A stretch of 64,000 nt of DNA, from NCBI GenBank assembly GCA_028023455.1, contig JAQFVV010006255.1, positions 3,410,001 through 3,474,000 on the forward strand, in the 5' to 3' direction. Each line of letters opens with the position of its first letter. The stretch's first letter is position 1. The notes under the pieces were generated by a model, which worked only from the letters and a program-made list of their open reading frames with translations, had not been told where the DNA came from and did no database searches. This DNA is from Epiperipatus broadwayi (lineage: Eukaryota; Onychophora; Udeonychophora; Euonychophora; Peripatidae). Shown here one piece after another: positions 11,915 to 24,224 of this stretch. A program made the translations under genes and the position numbers.

Positions 11915-14436
11915 TGAAATATCCCAAAAATAATTATAATATTGTCATATAATATATATATAAGCATTTTGTATAATTGTTTTTTTATAGTCCAAAAGAA
12001 AAAGTGTTCTAATTGGTTCTGCTATTTTCTTTTTTTTTAAAAAAAGACAAACAAATCAAAATCTCTCTTTATATTCTTTTGCAAATATCACACCACAAGC
12101 TGATTTAAAATTAAGTGCTTTTATTATCTAATTCTTGTTGTCTTTAAAAGTTTTTTTTTTTTTTTGGAGAAGCTGATTTTCTCTGATAAGTTTTTCTCTT
12201 GTCCATTTTAATCCATTCTGCAGAAAGATAATTTTTTTAGCTAAAAAATAAATAAAATAGATTATAATAACAGAAACAAGTTGTTCCCATCAGTTAAGAA
12301 TATAATTTTACAGTTATTTATTTAAGTTATTGCAAACATTCCATTATAAACGAATTTAAAAGTAAGTTTTTTTTACCATATAACTCTTGCTAATTTTAAC
12401 CCCTTATGTGATGTTCACATAAAAACTTTTGTTGGTAGTAAAATCACAATGTGTAATTTTAACAGACAGAATAAAAACTACTTAATAGTAACTATTGTAC
12501 TTAGATGTCAATAGAAATCAGTAATCAAGGAAAGAGATAAAATTCTTCATTCTGAAAAATACATTTCAATTTTTGTGCAACATTTATTGAATTTTGATTA
12601 AAAAGGTAAAAATATTTTTGTAAAATTATTAAATATTTATTTTCAAATAAAGATATGATATTTACATATATCTTTTGTTTTAATTTATTTAATTTTAGTA
12701 AAATATTAATCTGTGAAATATTTATCTGACATTTAACACAATTTTCTTTTTAACAATAACTTTATTATTTAATATTTTTTAATTAGAAAGTTGATTTTTA
12801 ATGCTTCTAAAATTATTTAATAAAATGTACAAAATCCATAAATATTTAATCAGTTGACATTTTCCATCATTATTTCTTGTGACAATTTTTGTTGATATTT
12901 AATGTTTTATTTTAATATATTATTATTCTATTTTAGAATTTAATAAATTGGGTTTGATTTGTAAAAAATATAAGATTACAAATTAAAAACATTCTAAAAA
13001 ATTGTATTTAAAGTTTTCAAACATTAAAAAAATAAAGTAAATCTATGAAATGAAGGATATTTTTCTATTTGAATAATGTAAAAAAAACTAAAGCAGCTAA
13101 ATCAGAAAATTAATGGCAATTTTAAAATGGAGATGAATAAATGTAAAGCCATTAAAAATCTATCAAATTATTTTCTAAATTTTAAACCTGCATTTATAAT
13201 TAAAATATCTCAAAAAATTCTATCACATATTAGTTAAGACATTATCTATATATTTTTCAAAGATATTACAATGTTATTAGCATTATGATTAAATTTGATA
13301 ATTTATTTTTAAAAATAAAACATATATAAATAAAATCATAGTGTATACATGTATTTTTATGTTTTTAACCAATAATTTTTAATAAACTAGATAAAAAAAT
13401 CATTTTTTTGCTCATCCTAAAGTATTCTCACAGGTAATCTCAAAACTGAAGAATAAAAAATTTAACTATCATCTATAGAGATCCAGGCTGGACTAAATTA
13501 CTTTGAAGTTATCAATTATTGGAAAGTACTGATATTTTCAATTTTTTTAAGAATTAATATATCAATGTTATTGCAATTATATTTTCTAGCATTAAATGAG
13601 CACAAAAGTAGAAAAATAACATTAAAGACTGTGCAGGAAAGCAATTTAAAATGGAAAAAATACCAGTATCATCTCCAAACATAAATCTCTATAATATAAC
13701 AAAGTTTAAAGTCACAAGTTAATGCAGAATATATTTTTTTTCATTAAGTGCTTTTTTATTTGAATATGTGGTTTGAACAAAATCGATCTAAAATATAAAG
13801 ATTTGATTAAAAATAACTTTTTTCATTAAAAAAAAATATAGATAAAAGAAAAATATTTAAAAATGAGCAAAAAAGATCATGAAAACTGTATATGATCCAA
13901 AAAATATCGTTAGAAAGTATTAAGAATTATTTTGTTATATTTTGGCATAAGCTGATTTTGAGATAAGCTTTCTACTTTCTTCAACTATCTCTGTTTTTTA
14001 AATATTTTATTTTACATAAACTGAGATTTTTTTTTTAGATGAACAATAAATAATGAAAACAAGATGTTCACATTAGATTTATTAATTTACAAATATTTAT
14101 TTAAAGTATTTTTTCTTTAATTTTATTTTTAATTTTGTCAAAATAATAGAAGTTATAATTTATAAAAAGGCAATTATTATTTTACTTATATTATTTTTTC
14201 AGCGATTTTTTTTTGGACAAACTTTAAATTTTAGATTTATATAATCTATATTTTTATTTATATTTTGAAATATATGCAGTGTTATTGTGTTATAGTTTTA
14301 AATCCCAATTAAATGTTATTAATATGTTTGTTTATTTTTTATGGAAATATGACCTTTATTTATTACAAGTTTATTTACCATGTTACTTATTTCAAAACTA
14401 ATTATTTATAATCAAAAATGCTCTCCCGTCTTTCCT
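11915..14436. other. A+T-rich non-coding DNA
   Basis: No gene, RNA or repeat family recognised over this stretch. Homopolymer T and A runs are common. Confidence 0.5.
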
Positions 14437-14439
14437 CTC

Positions 14440-14467
14440 ACACACACACATATATATATATATATAA
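14440..14467. repeat. CA/TA microsatellite
   Basis: A short CA run passes directly into a TA run. Similar compound runs occur at 30911-30943. Confidence 0.85.
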
Positions 14468-14909
14468 TTATGAAAAGCAATTGGTTTTAGATTACAGGAC
14501 AATATGATTTTTAATAATTGATCAAATCTATTAAAGTACAGAGACTTTTTTGGGAGTAGATTTAACTAATACGTTTTACATGGCTAAAAGAAGACTACTT
14601 TATTCACTTTTAAGACTAAAAATTGGAATTAAAGTGAAAAATTATTTATAATATTATCTTTTTTTTATAGCAACTAATTCTTAATGAATACGAAAACAAA
14701 ACAAATCTTAATAGTTTAAAACTAACTTTCAGATATATAGTAAACCGCCAAAAAATTCAATAAGTATTTAACGATTTAAAAAATATATTTAATTTTGATA
14801 TATAGGTTAAACCTGAGTATTGAAATTTCAATTCAAAAGTATTTTATCTATGTTTCTGACTTCCTATTCATCCATTCATCCATCTATATATCGTATTATC
14901 CTATTTCTC

Positions 14910-15045
14910 AGGCTCCCTTTATATCTATCTATCTATCAACTTATCAATTTATCTACCTATCTATCTTTATATCTATCTATCTATCAACTTATCAATTTAT
15001 CTACCTATAGATCTATTTATTTATGTAACCATTTATCTATTTTCT
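14910..15045. repeat. Left TATC microsatellite with a duplicated unit
   Basis: TATC repeats are interrupted by a block with CTATCAACTTATCAATTTAT and CTACCTAT that occurs twice, near 14930 and 14980. It borders the left end of the PLE, while a much longer TATC array borders its right end. Confidence 0.85.
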
Positions 15046-15224
15046 GCAAGTTTCCAGTAATGGCATTTTACTTTTAGTTATACATTAAAGTATTTCCATT
15101 AACTAATCTTTAATCCATTAAATGTTTTTAAAAATTCAAACCTTATTTATACTTTTCCAAAAACATTTAATAGTTAGTAATAACACACATATTAGAATAA
15201 AAATAATATAACCAATGATATTGT

Positions 15225-15370
15225 TCTCTTCTCTTCTTCAAGTATTGTTGTCCTAATCAGTGACAGGACTAGCATAAAAATTGAACTGATGAACTTTAGA
15301 TTCTTGAATACTGAGTTTAAGGTTAGCTCTAATCAATCAAAGCAATTCTGTCAAAGACAATTTATTTTAG
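15225..15370 (-). repeat. PLE 3' terminal region with decayed tRNA-like block
   Basis: On the - strand the order TTGATTGATTAG, TTCAAGAATCTAAAGTT, ATCAGTTCAATTTTTATGC, CTAGTCCTGTCACTG matches the better preserved terminal regions at 47280-47463 and 49017-49165. The pol III boxes have decayed here. Confidence 0.6.
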
Positions 15371-15542
15371 ATTGCGATTGTGATATAAGGAGGATTTTTT
15401 AAAAGTTTTTTTTTTAAACTTTTTTCTTTTTATCCATATCTTGTATTTTGCCAATCAAATATACTTTCAGTGGTAAATGGATAATCTGCACTTTTGTTTT
15501 TAAGCATTTTTTGATTGAGCAGATAGTTTTACTAATATATAG

Positions 15543-15557
15543 CCCCCCCCCCCCCCC
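15543..15557. repeat. Poly-C run of 15
   Basis: An uninterrupted run of 15 C in otherwise A+T-rich DNA, lying inside the PLE 3' part. Shorter C or G runs occur at about 25911-25920 and 59157-59167. Confidence 0.95.
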
Positions 15558-16561
15558 ATTACCATCGCCACCATCACATGGTGTTTCATAGATGCAGTCT
15601 TATTTTTCAATATTTTTAAGTTTAGTTTTTATACAAGTTCAGTTTCTTCACTGTGGGTTTTGAAAACTATTCTCATAGTATATTGTTTGCAAATTTTTAA
15701 ACATCTGTCTGCTAATTCAGATATACATAAGGATACGCTCTAGTATCTAATATTAGTTTTCTTTTGTTAATTTCTTTTTGTTGTCTAGTTAATGTTCTTA
15801 TAATGATAACTGATGGATAATTCTTTTTAAGAATTTGTGCTATGTTGGATTTTTTCCCCCTCAAGTCACTGATTTCTGAATAACTTTCTTTTGCTCTATC
15901 CAATAATAAAAGTATAATTTTCCTTTTAGTACTTCTATTATGGGTGAAATATATGATAAGTATCTTCTTGTGTGTATTTTCTATTAATGGTACTTTTGAT
16001 TTTGCCATGAAGAAGGTTTATTGCAAAAACATCTTAATAATGCTAGTTTTTATTCATGTTTTAAATCTAAAGTGAATTTAAATGGAGATATGTTATTGAT
16101 GTGTGTGGAAAATGTTTATAATAAATCTTTACTTTGTTTCCATATAATAAATTTGTTTCCAATACAGTGAATGTAGATTTGAGTGGAGATTGAGTAGTTT
16201 TTATGGCTGTGGTTTCAAATTCTTCCATGTAAATGTTGTTTATCAAGTGTGACAGTGGTGAATCTAAAGTCATTTTAAGATTTTATTTAAAGAATTTTAT
16301 GTTGTTGAGAATATGATATAGTCACAAAACATAATGATTCCTCAATAAGTATATATATGAATAAATTTTATATATCAAACTTACAAAGATATCAGCTCTT
16401 TTTATTTTTATGTTTTTACTTAATTTCACAAAATAAAGCTTAGAATATAAAGAACTGTGTCTTATTTATCTAAGGACTAAAAATCTTAACAAAAAATTGT
16501 AATAAATTTTGACATGGTAAATTTCCAGATTTTAACTAGATTATAGAAATATAGAATTTTG

Positions 16562-17086
16562 CTTAAATATGTTGATAGATGGCGTTCTACCAAAAACACC
16601 ATCAAGAGCCATCTATTGACATAAATACAAGCATTAGCAAGTTTTTAACTTGTTTTTTTTTTTTTTTCATAAATGTACCTTTGAGGTCTTTCTTGCAATC
16701 ATATATATTGCAGAGGCTTCTACTATGTGGTGATGCTGAACTGATATCAGACCCATGTAGCTATCTGGCTTGCTATGCTGAGTTTGAAGACATTAACGTG
16801 TCTAAATGATTCACGCTTGCAAGCTGAATAGAAACTGTTTCATAGATGCTCAGAGTTTGTGTTTAGATCTAGTTTCTTACTCCTGTCTTTCACTGATGAA
16901 AGCAAATAGCTTGAAATCATGATCTGAAAGTGGAATTAAAGATAGAGATAGTGAATGCTTGCTCTGACGTTTATGTAAACAAACTTATGCTTGATGGTGT
17001 TTTTGGTAGAACGCCATCTATTGACATAAATACAAGCGTTAGCAAGTTTTTAACTTGTTTTTTTGTTTTTCTTAAATATGTTGATA
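16562..17086 (+). mobile_element. Hairpin retroposon C with hammerhead and 16-bp TSD
   Basis: CTTAAATATGTTGATA occurs at 16562-16577 and 17071-17086. The insert begins with GATGGCGTTCTACCAAAAAC, whose reverse complement stands at about 16985-17013. After the right arm comes a tail, ATTGACATAAATACAAGC to TTAACTTGTTTTTTT (17014-17070). The same tail sequence, in the same orientation, follows the left arm (about 16609-16668). The order is therefore inverted arm, tail, body with hammerhead (16887-16930), arm, tail. The direct repetition of the tail is what a multimeric, retrozyme-like RNA template would leave. It is nested in the PLE polymerase region. No protein motif was found. Confidence 0.88.
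16887..16930 (+). ncRNA. Hammerhead ribozyme, complete type I motif
   Basis: All parts of a type I hammerhead are intact. Stem I is CTTTCA (16887-16892) with TGAAAG (16925-16930), six perfect pairs. The first core box is CTGATGA (16893-16899). Stem II is AAGC, loop AAATA, GCTT. The second box is GAA (16913-16915). Stem III is ATCATGAT (16916-16923), self-complementary with essentially no loop. The residue before the cut is C at 16924, giving an AUC triplet. Such a closed stem III is typical of hammerheads in PLEs and retrozymes, thought to act as dimers. Function is inferred from the fold only. Confidence 0.92.
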
Positions 17087-18135
17087 ATTTTTTTTCTGAG
17101 TCAATTAAATACATGAGATTTTTTCAAATAATGTTTGTATTTTGGCTTCTATAGCTTCTATAGGCTTTTTTGCCATCTTTTTGTATTGTTCCCCTTTGAG
17201 ATCTTTCATTTTGTTAGAATCAGCAGTATCCATCCCATTAACATTGCAATTTTCAGCAGAAAGATTTGTCTAGTTTAAAAGCGTTAATAACTTTTTGATA
17301 TTTGTTTTGCATTGCTGGAATTTCTCAAATATTTTTTTATTTCTCATTATAGGTCAGCTGCTTTTTCTAAAGATAATTTTTGAATATCTTCCCAGTTGCT
17401 GTCATTATATCTAATAAGGAGACATTCAATGGTGTGATGGCAAAGTTTAATCTTTTTTCCAGAAAAGATTTTGTCTGTTTAGAACCAAATTTTTTTATTG
17501 GTATAATTGCTAGATTTTTGATGCACTATGAAATTTTTTATGCCCATTTAAGTTTAGAAGTTTTTTTGATATTCGTTTACTTTTTCGTATAATTTACCAT
17601 ATAAATGTATTTCTGACTAAAATATTCTTGTGAAGTGTTCATCAGCAAGTCTATTTTCTAGCAAACATTCAATGTTAGTAATGGAACTTATGATATTTGA
17701 AAACCACATGTATTAATTTCTTCTTTATCTTAACTGAGATTTACTTGCTCTCTGAGTAATTTTCCCAATCTTTTTGGGAATAGCTTGGAGATTTTAATTG
17801 TAAATCATTAAAAAACAATTAAAGAATCTGCTCACATGACAATAGTAAATAACATTGTAAGACAATCGAATGTCTTAATTCATGATTAAAAATTATTCAT
17901 TAATTTTGTAATTAAAAGGAAAATTATTAAAATCAAGAAATACATATAGAAAATTTCTACTATCTGTGTTCTTTAACAGAGTTGTCTAGTTCGTCACAGC
18001 ATTATCCTAAATTTAGTAATCATGAATATAAAAATCACCAGTTCTCAAAATAGTGTGTTATATTAGAATCTATGTGTTATTACTAATAGTTGAATATATA
18101 TGGAAAATGTTATGTTTAGGTCTATCTAATTTAAC

Positions 18136-18765
<630 letters not shown>

Positions 18766-18776
18766 ATTATCTATCT

Positions 18777-19439
18777 ACACTAACATCTATTTCTTTTATT
18801 ATATATACTTTTCTTGATTCAACTGTTTATATATCTAATTTGAACCAATTAGGAAAAATAACTGCAAATATATATTTATAGTGATAAAATAACTATTTTA
18901 AAATCAGTTTCATGTCAGGCAATCAGATATATATTCAAAGAAATGAGCAACAAGGTATCAGAAAGCTAAAAATTTTAGACATTTTACAGATGAAATATCG
19001 AATCTTTTAGGATTTTTGTGTTTGTTAATTAAAAAGAATGTGAATTGTTTGTTTTTATTTATTTTATAATCAAATAAATAATTTATTCATTTAAATTTCA
19101 ATTTTATCTTCAAAATTATTATTTTAAAATGCTGTCAATAACATATTTTGCTATTTTAAATTTCTTTACTTTCAACTAATTCAAAAAATTATTTATTTGT
19201 AAATAAATTAGAATAATTCATTTTTAATTATGTGATTTTAGATCTTCAAGGCCATTCCATGGTGTAACTTTTTTTTGTGTATGTGTGAGTGTTACAATAA
19301 ATAAATTAATAACTTATGAATACATACATCTTATTTATTCACTAATGAATTAATAATTTGTTTATTTGCTTATTTATAAATAAATCAGCAAGAAAAATAT
19401 TAAATAATCAGTTATTTTTTTAAAGGTATGTGATGATGG
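18777..19439. other. A+T-rich non-coding DNA
   Basis: Short scattered inverted repeats of ATTTATT type only. Nothing else recognised. Confidence 0.5.
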
Positions 19440-19710
19440 TATATTAGATGAGATAATATGTTGGACTATTTCCAGTATCTATCAGTGAATGTTGGATGTA
19501 TAGAAAATTTTAAACTTTATTTAAACTTTTAAAATACAAATAACTTGTTAGTAATAAAACACCTAACCTGTGTTATCTATTTGTGTGTTATTACTAATAA
19601 GTTGTTTGTATTTGAAGAATTTAAATAATGTTTAAAATTTTTTATTCATTCAACATTTACTGATAGATGATGGAAATAGTCCAATATATTATCCAACCAA
19701 TTATTTTGTT
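19440..19710. repeat. Foldback made of PLE terminal sequence
   Basis: Inverted repeat with arms of about 120 bp centred near 19578. Arms contain GGACTATTTCCAGTATCTAT and TTATTACTAATAAG. The arm sequence (ATTACTAA, then ATTTAAATAA, then GATGATGGAAATAGTCCAAT) matches the outermost part of the PLE pair at 47187-49233. It holds only the terminal part of the PLE, in two opposed copies, without tRNA-like block or coding sequence. Confidence 0.6.
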
Positions 19711-20027
19711 TAGTATAATGATTAAAATATAATTAAGGAAATTACCTATAAAATGTTAGACATTTTACATTTTACCAATCTTGTCCAGCTGTCCATGGAA
19801 AAGAAAGAGATACTCGATTTATTTTTGAACATCAATCGCTTTACAAATTAATGCATATTTTCAAAATGTTATATATTTTATAATTTTATTGTTAGTCATC
19901 AGAAAATATGATAATTTTATATTTTCTATAAAATTTGTTTATTTTAACTACAATATTTTAAAAAATTATAATTATTTACATTTACGATAAATCTGCAAAA
20001 TTTTGATTATCATCTATTTTACTGCAC

Positions 20028-20076
20028 TCTCTTCATCACTAAAGAAGACCAATTAGCAGAAACTAGTTTGAGGATG
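20028..20076 (+). ncRNA. Decayed hammerhead-like relic
   Basis: CATCA, CTAAAGA, AGACCAATTAGCA, GAAACTAGT, TTGAGGATG follows the order and wording of the ACTAGT-family hammerhead, but CTGATGA has changed to CTAAAGA and the triplet to GTT. It lacks required core bases and is only a relic. Confidence 0.35.
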
Positions 20077-20681
20077 TAAATTTAGCACAATCATTTAGGG
20101 TTCATCAATTATTCAAGCTTATAATAGATGACTTTGTAATAAAATTATTTCTTTGAGTACATATATTTTAAAAGTTAATAAAATGAATTCTTTTGTACAT
20201 TTTGACATTGGAAAAAAATGGTAGTTTTTTAATTCTTATGACTGATGAACCAAAATTTTTGAATTCATTTAAAATATTTTTTTAATTCAATACATTCTAA
20301 CTTGGATTTTAAAAAAATTAGTTTTTTAAAATTTAACAGACATTTAGAATTATATTTTAAAATAAATTGTTACCAATGACATGTAGTAAGTTGAAACATA
20401 CAAATTTATACAAATATTTTAAAAATTAAAAATAATTTTACAAAAAATAAAAATCTATATGCCAGATATTTGTTATACAATATATGAATAGGTATAATTT
20501 CTGCTAAGATGCCAATTTATTTAAATTATTTTCAGTATTTATTGATATTAATAGAAAAATGATAAATAAAATTGTGAAAAATTTAATGTAAGTATTTAGT
20601 TTACTTATTTGTATTTAATATAAGTGTCTATTTAAAAATTAAATTGTAAAAAATTATTACAGTTAAGGTATTATATTATTA

Positions 20682-21008
20682 AATAATTTAAAACTATAAT
20701 TTTTAATGTTATAAACTTTAATTTGTATTTGCACAGTATCAATCAATTGTTATATATATATATATATATATATAACAATTGATTGATACTGTGCAAATAC
20801 AAATTACTTATATATACTTATATATATATATATATATATATAAGTAATGAAAAGACCATTCTAGTTAACATGATAATCCAAATTATTACTAAATATTATC
20901 ATGAATATTAATAATTATAATAAAAAAAACCATGATCATTAATAATTTTAAAATATATTTATTATTAGATGAACTAAAAATTTTAATAATTTAAAACTAT
21001 AATTTTTA
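20682..21008. repeat. TA-rich palindromes between 24-bp direct repeats
   Basis: A 24-bp sequence beginning AATAATTTAAAACTATAA occurs at 20682-20705 and 20985-21008. Between the copies lie a perfect palindrome (20719-20806, arms with TTTGCACAGTATCAATCAAT around a TA run) and a second TA palindrome (about 20803-20848), then about 135 nt of unpaired sequence. The repeats may be a target duplication, but 24 bp is longer than in the other foldbacks here. Confidence 0.6.
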
Positions 21009-21253
21009 GTTAAAAAAACATATTGTAAATAAACTTATAATTCAACAGTAAATGATAATATTAACATACTGTAATTGTGTCTTCAATTTCAATTGGTTTA
21101 TTGGGTTTTTTTATTGCTGTTGTGAATGACAATGAAAATTTGATAGAATACTTAAATGTTACAACTAAAATGTTCGAAACACAAAAACAAAGATTCTTCA
21201 TAGAATAAAGCATGAAAGTTAAATTAAAATTTAAATCCTGATTTTTTTTTCAT

Positions 21254-21348
21254 ATGTCATAGCATCGGTCGGGGCACGAACCCACAACCATCTGCAACCA
21301 ACTACTTGCTTGCAAGGTAGCTGCAATGACCTCTCAGCTAATAGGAAA
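21254..21348 (-). mobile_element. tRNA-derived SINE, - strand
   Basis: On the - strand: TTAGCTGAGAGGTCATTG (A-box like), CTTGCAAGCAAG in the anticodon region, GTGGGTTCGTGCCCCG (B box), then CCGACCGATGCTATGACA and an A run. The anticodon loop CTTGCAA suggests a tRNA-Ala(TGC) ancestor. The same 3' end occurs in a second copy at 24225-24313 on the + strand. Confidence 0.75.
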
Positions 21349-21459
21349 AAAATAATAACTAGTAAACATATTGCAATGGCATAAAATTTTTTTAAATGTT
21401 AATGAAATGAAACTTTTGCCAATAAATGCATTTTTTTCCATTTATGTGTGAAAAAAATA

Positions 21460-23560
21460 TGCAAGGTTTGAAGTCTCTATATTGCTCTTCTGTTAAGTGT
21501 CTACATTTCAGATCCACAAGTAAGAACTGATGAAGCACACCTATTAAAAATCCTTTTTTCAGCTACTTAGGCATATTGTCTTCTAGTATTATGTTAATTC
21601 TATGAAAATTATCAATTTGATCAAGGCATTTGTAGTTTTTCACTTTTTCTAATTCATGATTATCAATCAATATTTTCTTCTGAGAAAATTCATTGAACAT
21701 TACTTTAGACTGTTTATAGTTGAAATAAAATCCTTGTTTTTTATTTCACTTTTGAGTGGTAAGTTTTAAATTGCACTTTATGCAAAAAAAAAAAAGGGAA
21801 ACTTAGTATTATTAGAAAAGAATTATATGACTGAGTGCTTTCAGAGAATTTAAGTGGCCATATTCAATTTAAGCCAACACTCCCAAAATAGGCTATGAAT
21901 ATGGAGACTTAAGTTCTCTGAAAGGGCTCAGCTGTATAATTCTTTTCTAATAATACTAAGCTTCACTTTTTTTTGCATAAAGACCAATTTAAAATTTAGA
22001 CTGTTTAGCATTTATCTTTAGTCCTAGATTTTTTTTACTTTATCTGATAAGTTTTGTAAGATTTCCTGAAGCTCTGAAACATTGTTTTCAAAAAAAATTA
22101 CTTCATCTGCAATCTCCAGATGATTTAAATAATCTCCATTTATTTTTATTTCCATATTTCCCCATTTTATTTTACAAAAGACTTCTTGGAAAAATGTTAT
22201 AAAAAGTTTTGGAGATAGAGAATCAATTTGACATATTACTTTTGTCAATGTTAATATTCTTAGTAACATCATATAAGCTCATCATTGCAGTTGTGTTTGG
22301 GTATATATTCTTCAGAAGATGACAATATTCCTGATATATATCTTGAATGATGCAATACTTTAATCTCAGTTGAAATATTTATAGAATCAAATGCCTTTTC
22401 ATAATTTACAAATCCAAAGAATAATGGCAACTTATATTAATTGGATCTTTCTGTAACTTCTCACAATACTTAGATGTTATACATTCTGCTAAAACTATCT
22501 TTTTGATTAATTAGGATCCAAAGTTCTCGGGAGTTGAGTTATAATCTTCTTGTTAAATATTTCAATAAAAAACTGATAAGTTGGCAATTTCTAACATTTT
22601 CTTCATCATCTTGATTAAATATTGATGTTACTATTGCATTCTTCAATTATACAGTATGATCATACCATTTAGACATTTGGTATATCAGTTTGCCCACAAA
22701 GTTTCTATTTCTATTCCTACTTCTTTAAGATATAAATAATTAATCACTTTCTGGGCTTTTCTGTTTTTTAAGTGCTAGACAATTTAGAAGATGTAGTAGC
22801 TGTAGGAGATACTTTGTTTTCTTCCTTTTTATTACTATATAATTTTTAATAGAGCACTATCTTACATTTCATGATCTCATCTCTCTTTTTTTAATAATAA
22901 TTCGTTTTTTCTTCTTATTGCTGAAAGAAAGTTCTTGCTGCTTTACAATTCTGAAACTTTTATTCTTTTATATAACTATTTTTTGTCAATTCACAATTAT
23001 ATTTTCTTATATCATTATTAACTCTTTTTCTATAATTTACAAAACTCTAGATGTTCAATTTTTTTTAATTGATCATTTAAAAAAAAACCATATTTCTGCT
23101 TTTCTTCACTATTCTCTTGTGTCAATAGAAAATTTCCTGGTAAATTACATTTTTATACCAGCTCGTGCAAACCGAGTATCAATTATCTTCATATTGATTT
23201 CAGTCAAATCTGAATATTTTCAGCCTGTTAATATTTTAAAATGTTCTAATTTCAATTCACTGGGGCATTTCTGAAGATTAGGAATATCAACTCTTAATAT
23301 TATTCTTCTTATTAATTTTTTGTATCTCTAGTTTTGCATTAACACTTATCTTATATCTCACTAATGGATTATCATTTTTGTATAGAATATATTAAGAATA
23401 TTACAATCTTAAAATAGACATTTTTTGTTAGTCAAAATATCCAATTCTGCTATACCCTCGCTTGGATGCATCCACATCTATTCTTGTTTATCATTTTTCA
23501 TTGTATTTTCTTTAAATTGCTTTTGTTCTATGTGTGGTGAATTGGAATAAAATATAGTGG
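21460..23560 (-). mobile_element. RTE-type LINE, second copy, decayed
   Basis: Reverse-strand match, part by part, to the element at 9.0-11.8 kb. The C-terminal end with the GGATCTG region lies near 21525. Motif C (LEIADEVIFF, near 22110) and motif B (SLSPKLFITFFQEVFC, near 22200) follow, then the region with CAAATGCCTTTTC (motif A, near 22390), and the endonuclease end near 23450 that matches the RWKHPN part. The copy is 5'-truncated inside the endonuclease. Frames are heavily broken and motif C has lost its second Asp (FADD to IADE). A foldback element (21704-22007) has inserted in the polymerase region. Confidence 0.82.
21704..22007. mobile_element. Foldback element D nested in RTE copy, 13-bp TSD
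   Basis: TTTAGACTGTTTA stands at 21704-21716 and 21995-22007. Removing one copy and the insert restores the RTE reading seen at 11260-11300, which proves the insertion. The insert has about 47 unpaired nt on the left (21717-21763) and an inverted repeat (21764-21994) with arms containing CTTTATGCAAAAAA and TTAGTATTATTAGAAAAGAA. The loop region has CCATATTCA/TGAATATGG. A hammerhead is not clear; the right arm has GAACTTAAGTC on the - strand, which resembles a decayed second core box with a palindromic stem III. Confidence 0.85.
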
Positions 23561-24224
23561 ATATTGCAGCTAAATTGTAATTTATTGGTAAATATTACTG
23601 AAAGAGATTATTAAAATAAAAATAAAAATATTATGTTTATTTATTAGAAATAATTTTGCTGGTTATAAGAGAAAATAAAATAAAATAAAATTGTGCATAT
23701 AAACAGATATAAAAATATTCCAATATAAAAAGCTTTTACGTATAGGATAAATTGACCAATTTTTTTTTAGCAATTTAATTTTTCATAAAAAAGTGTGTCC
23801 ATAGTCTTTATTTACATATTTACTATATTGGGATTCATAACAGTAAAAGTGCATAATATTGGAAGCTTTTATCATTATCGTATTTTGTTAGCATTTGTTT
23901 TTAGGATGAATTTTTAGTATAGAATGCAAAATTGGCTTGTATATGCGTGCACAGATGAGAATCCATACTTATTACATATTTACATTCAGATACATATGCT
24001 ATATCTTGATGCTTTTAACAATTCTATTTTGTTTTTAAATGAGTGCACAGTGAAAATTGTATTCATTAAATATATTAAACTGTATATTGAATTTACTATG
24101 ATCTCTAAAATGTAATGTTTGCATATTAAAAGTTTTCCACTTTGCGGGGTTTTGAATTCTACTTGTTGTCATAATAAAACTAATTGATTAAAACTTACAA
24201 TTAATCATGAGATCACATACAACA

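Larger units (their letters stand above)
15712..17800 (-). pseudogene. PLE reverse transcriptase, broken
   Basis: In PLEs this enzyme, related to telomerase reverse transcriptase, copies the element RNA. The N-terminal part reads FGSKQTKSFLEKRLNFAITP (about 17490-17430), then an NATVLM/DTADSNKM-like stretch split over frames (about 17260-17210). After the inserted hairpin element comes SPLSHLINNIYMEEFETTAI (16273-16180), the family's GSPLS-x-IANIYME motif. The catalytic YVDD region has decayed (CIGNKFIIW, near 16150). The thumb region SKVPLIENTHKK through LLLDRAKESYSE and LKKNYPSVII (16008-15790) matches the usual TVYRKPT-to-LLDRA block. Many stops are present. Confidence 0.75.
15060..18118 (-). 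mobile_element. Penelope-like element, nearly full length, defective
   Basis: Read right to left. The right end (about 17815-18118) is a terminal repeat in inverted orientation: GAATCTGCTCACATGACAAT and the tRNA-like block match the PLE 3' end at 48850-49140. Then comes the reverse transcriptase (about 17800-15720) and a degraded endonuclease/3' end. The tRNA-like 3' terminal region (15225-15370) is in the opposite orientation to the right one. A hairpin retroposon (16562-17086) has inserted in the polymerase region. The element lies between two TATC arrays. Stops and frameshifts make it inactive. Exact ends are approximate. Confidence 0.75.

Noticed and set aside
14795-15077. Open frames rich in Ile, Tyr, Leu and Ser
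   Set aside because: They arise from the TATC microsatellite left of the PLE.
15283-15310. A CTGATGA string on the + strand at about 15288
   Set aside because: It is followed by ACTTTAGATTCTTG with no stem II or GAAA box, and it lies in the PLE tRNA-like region.
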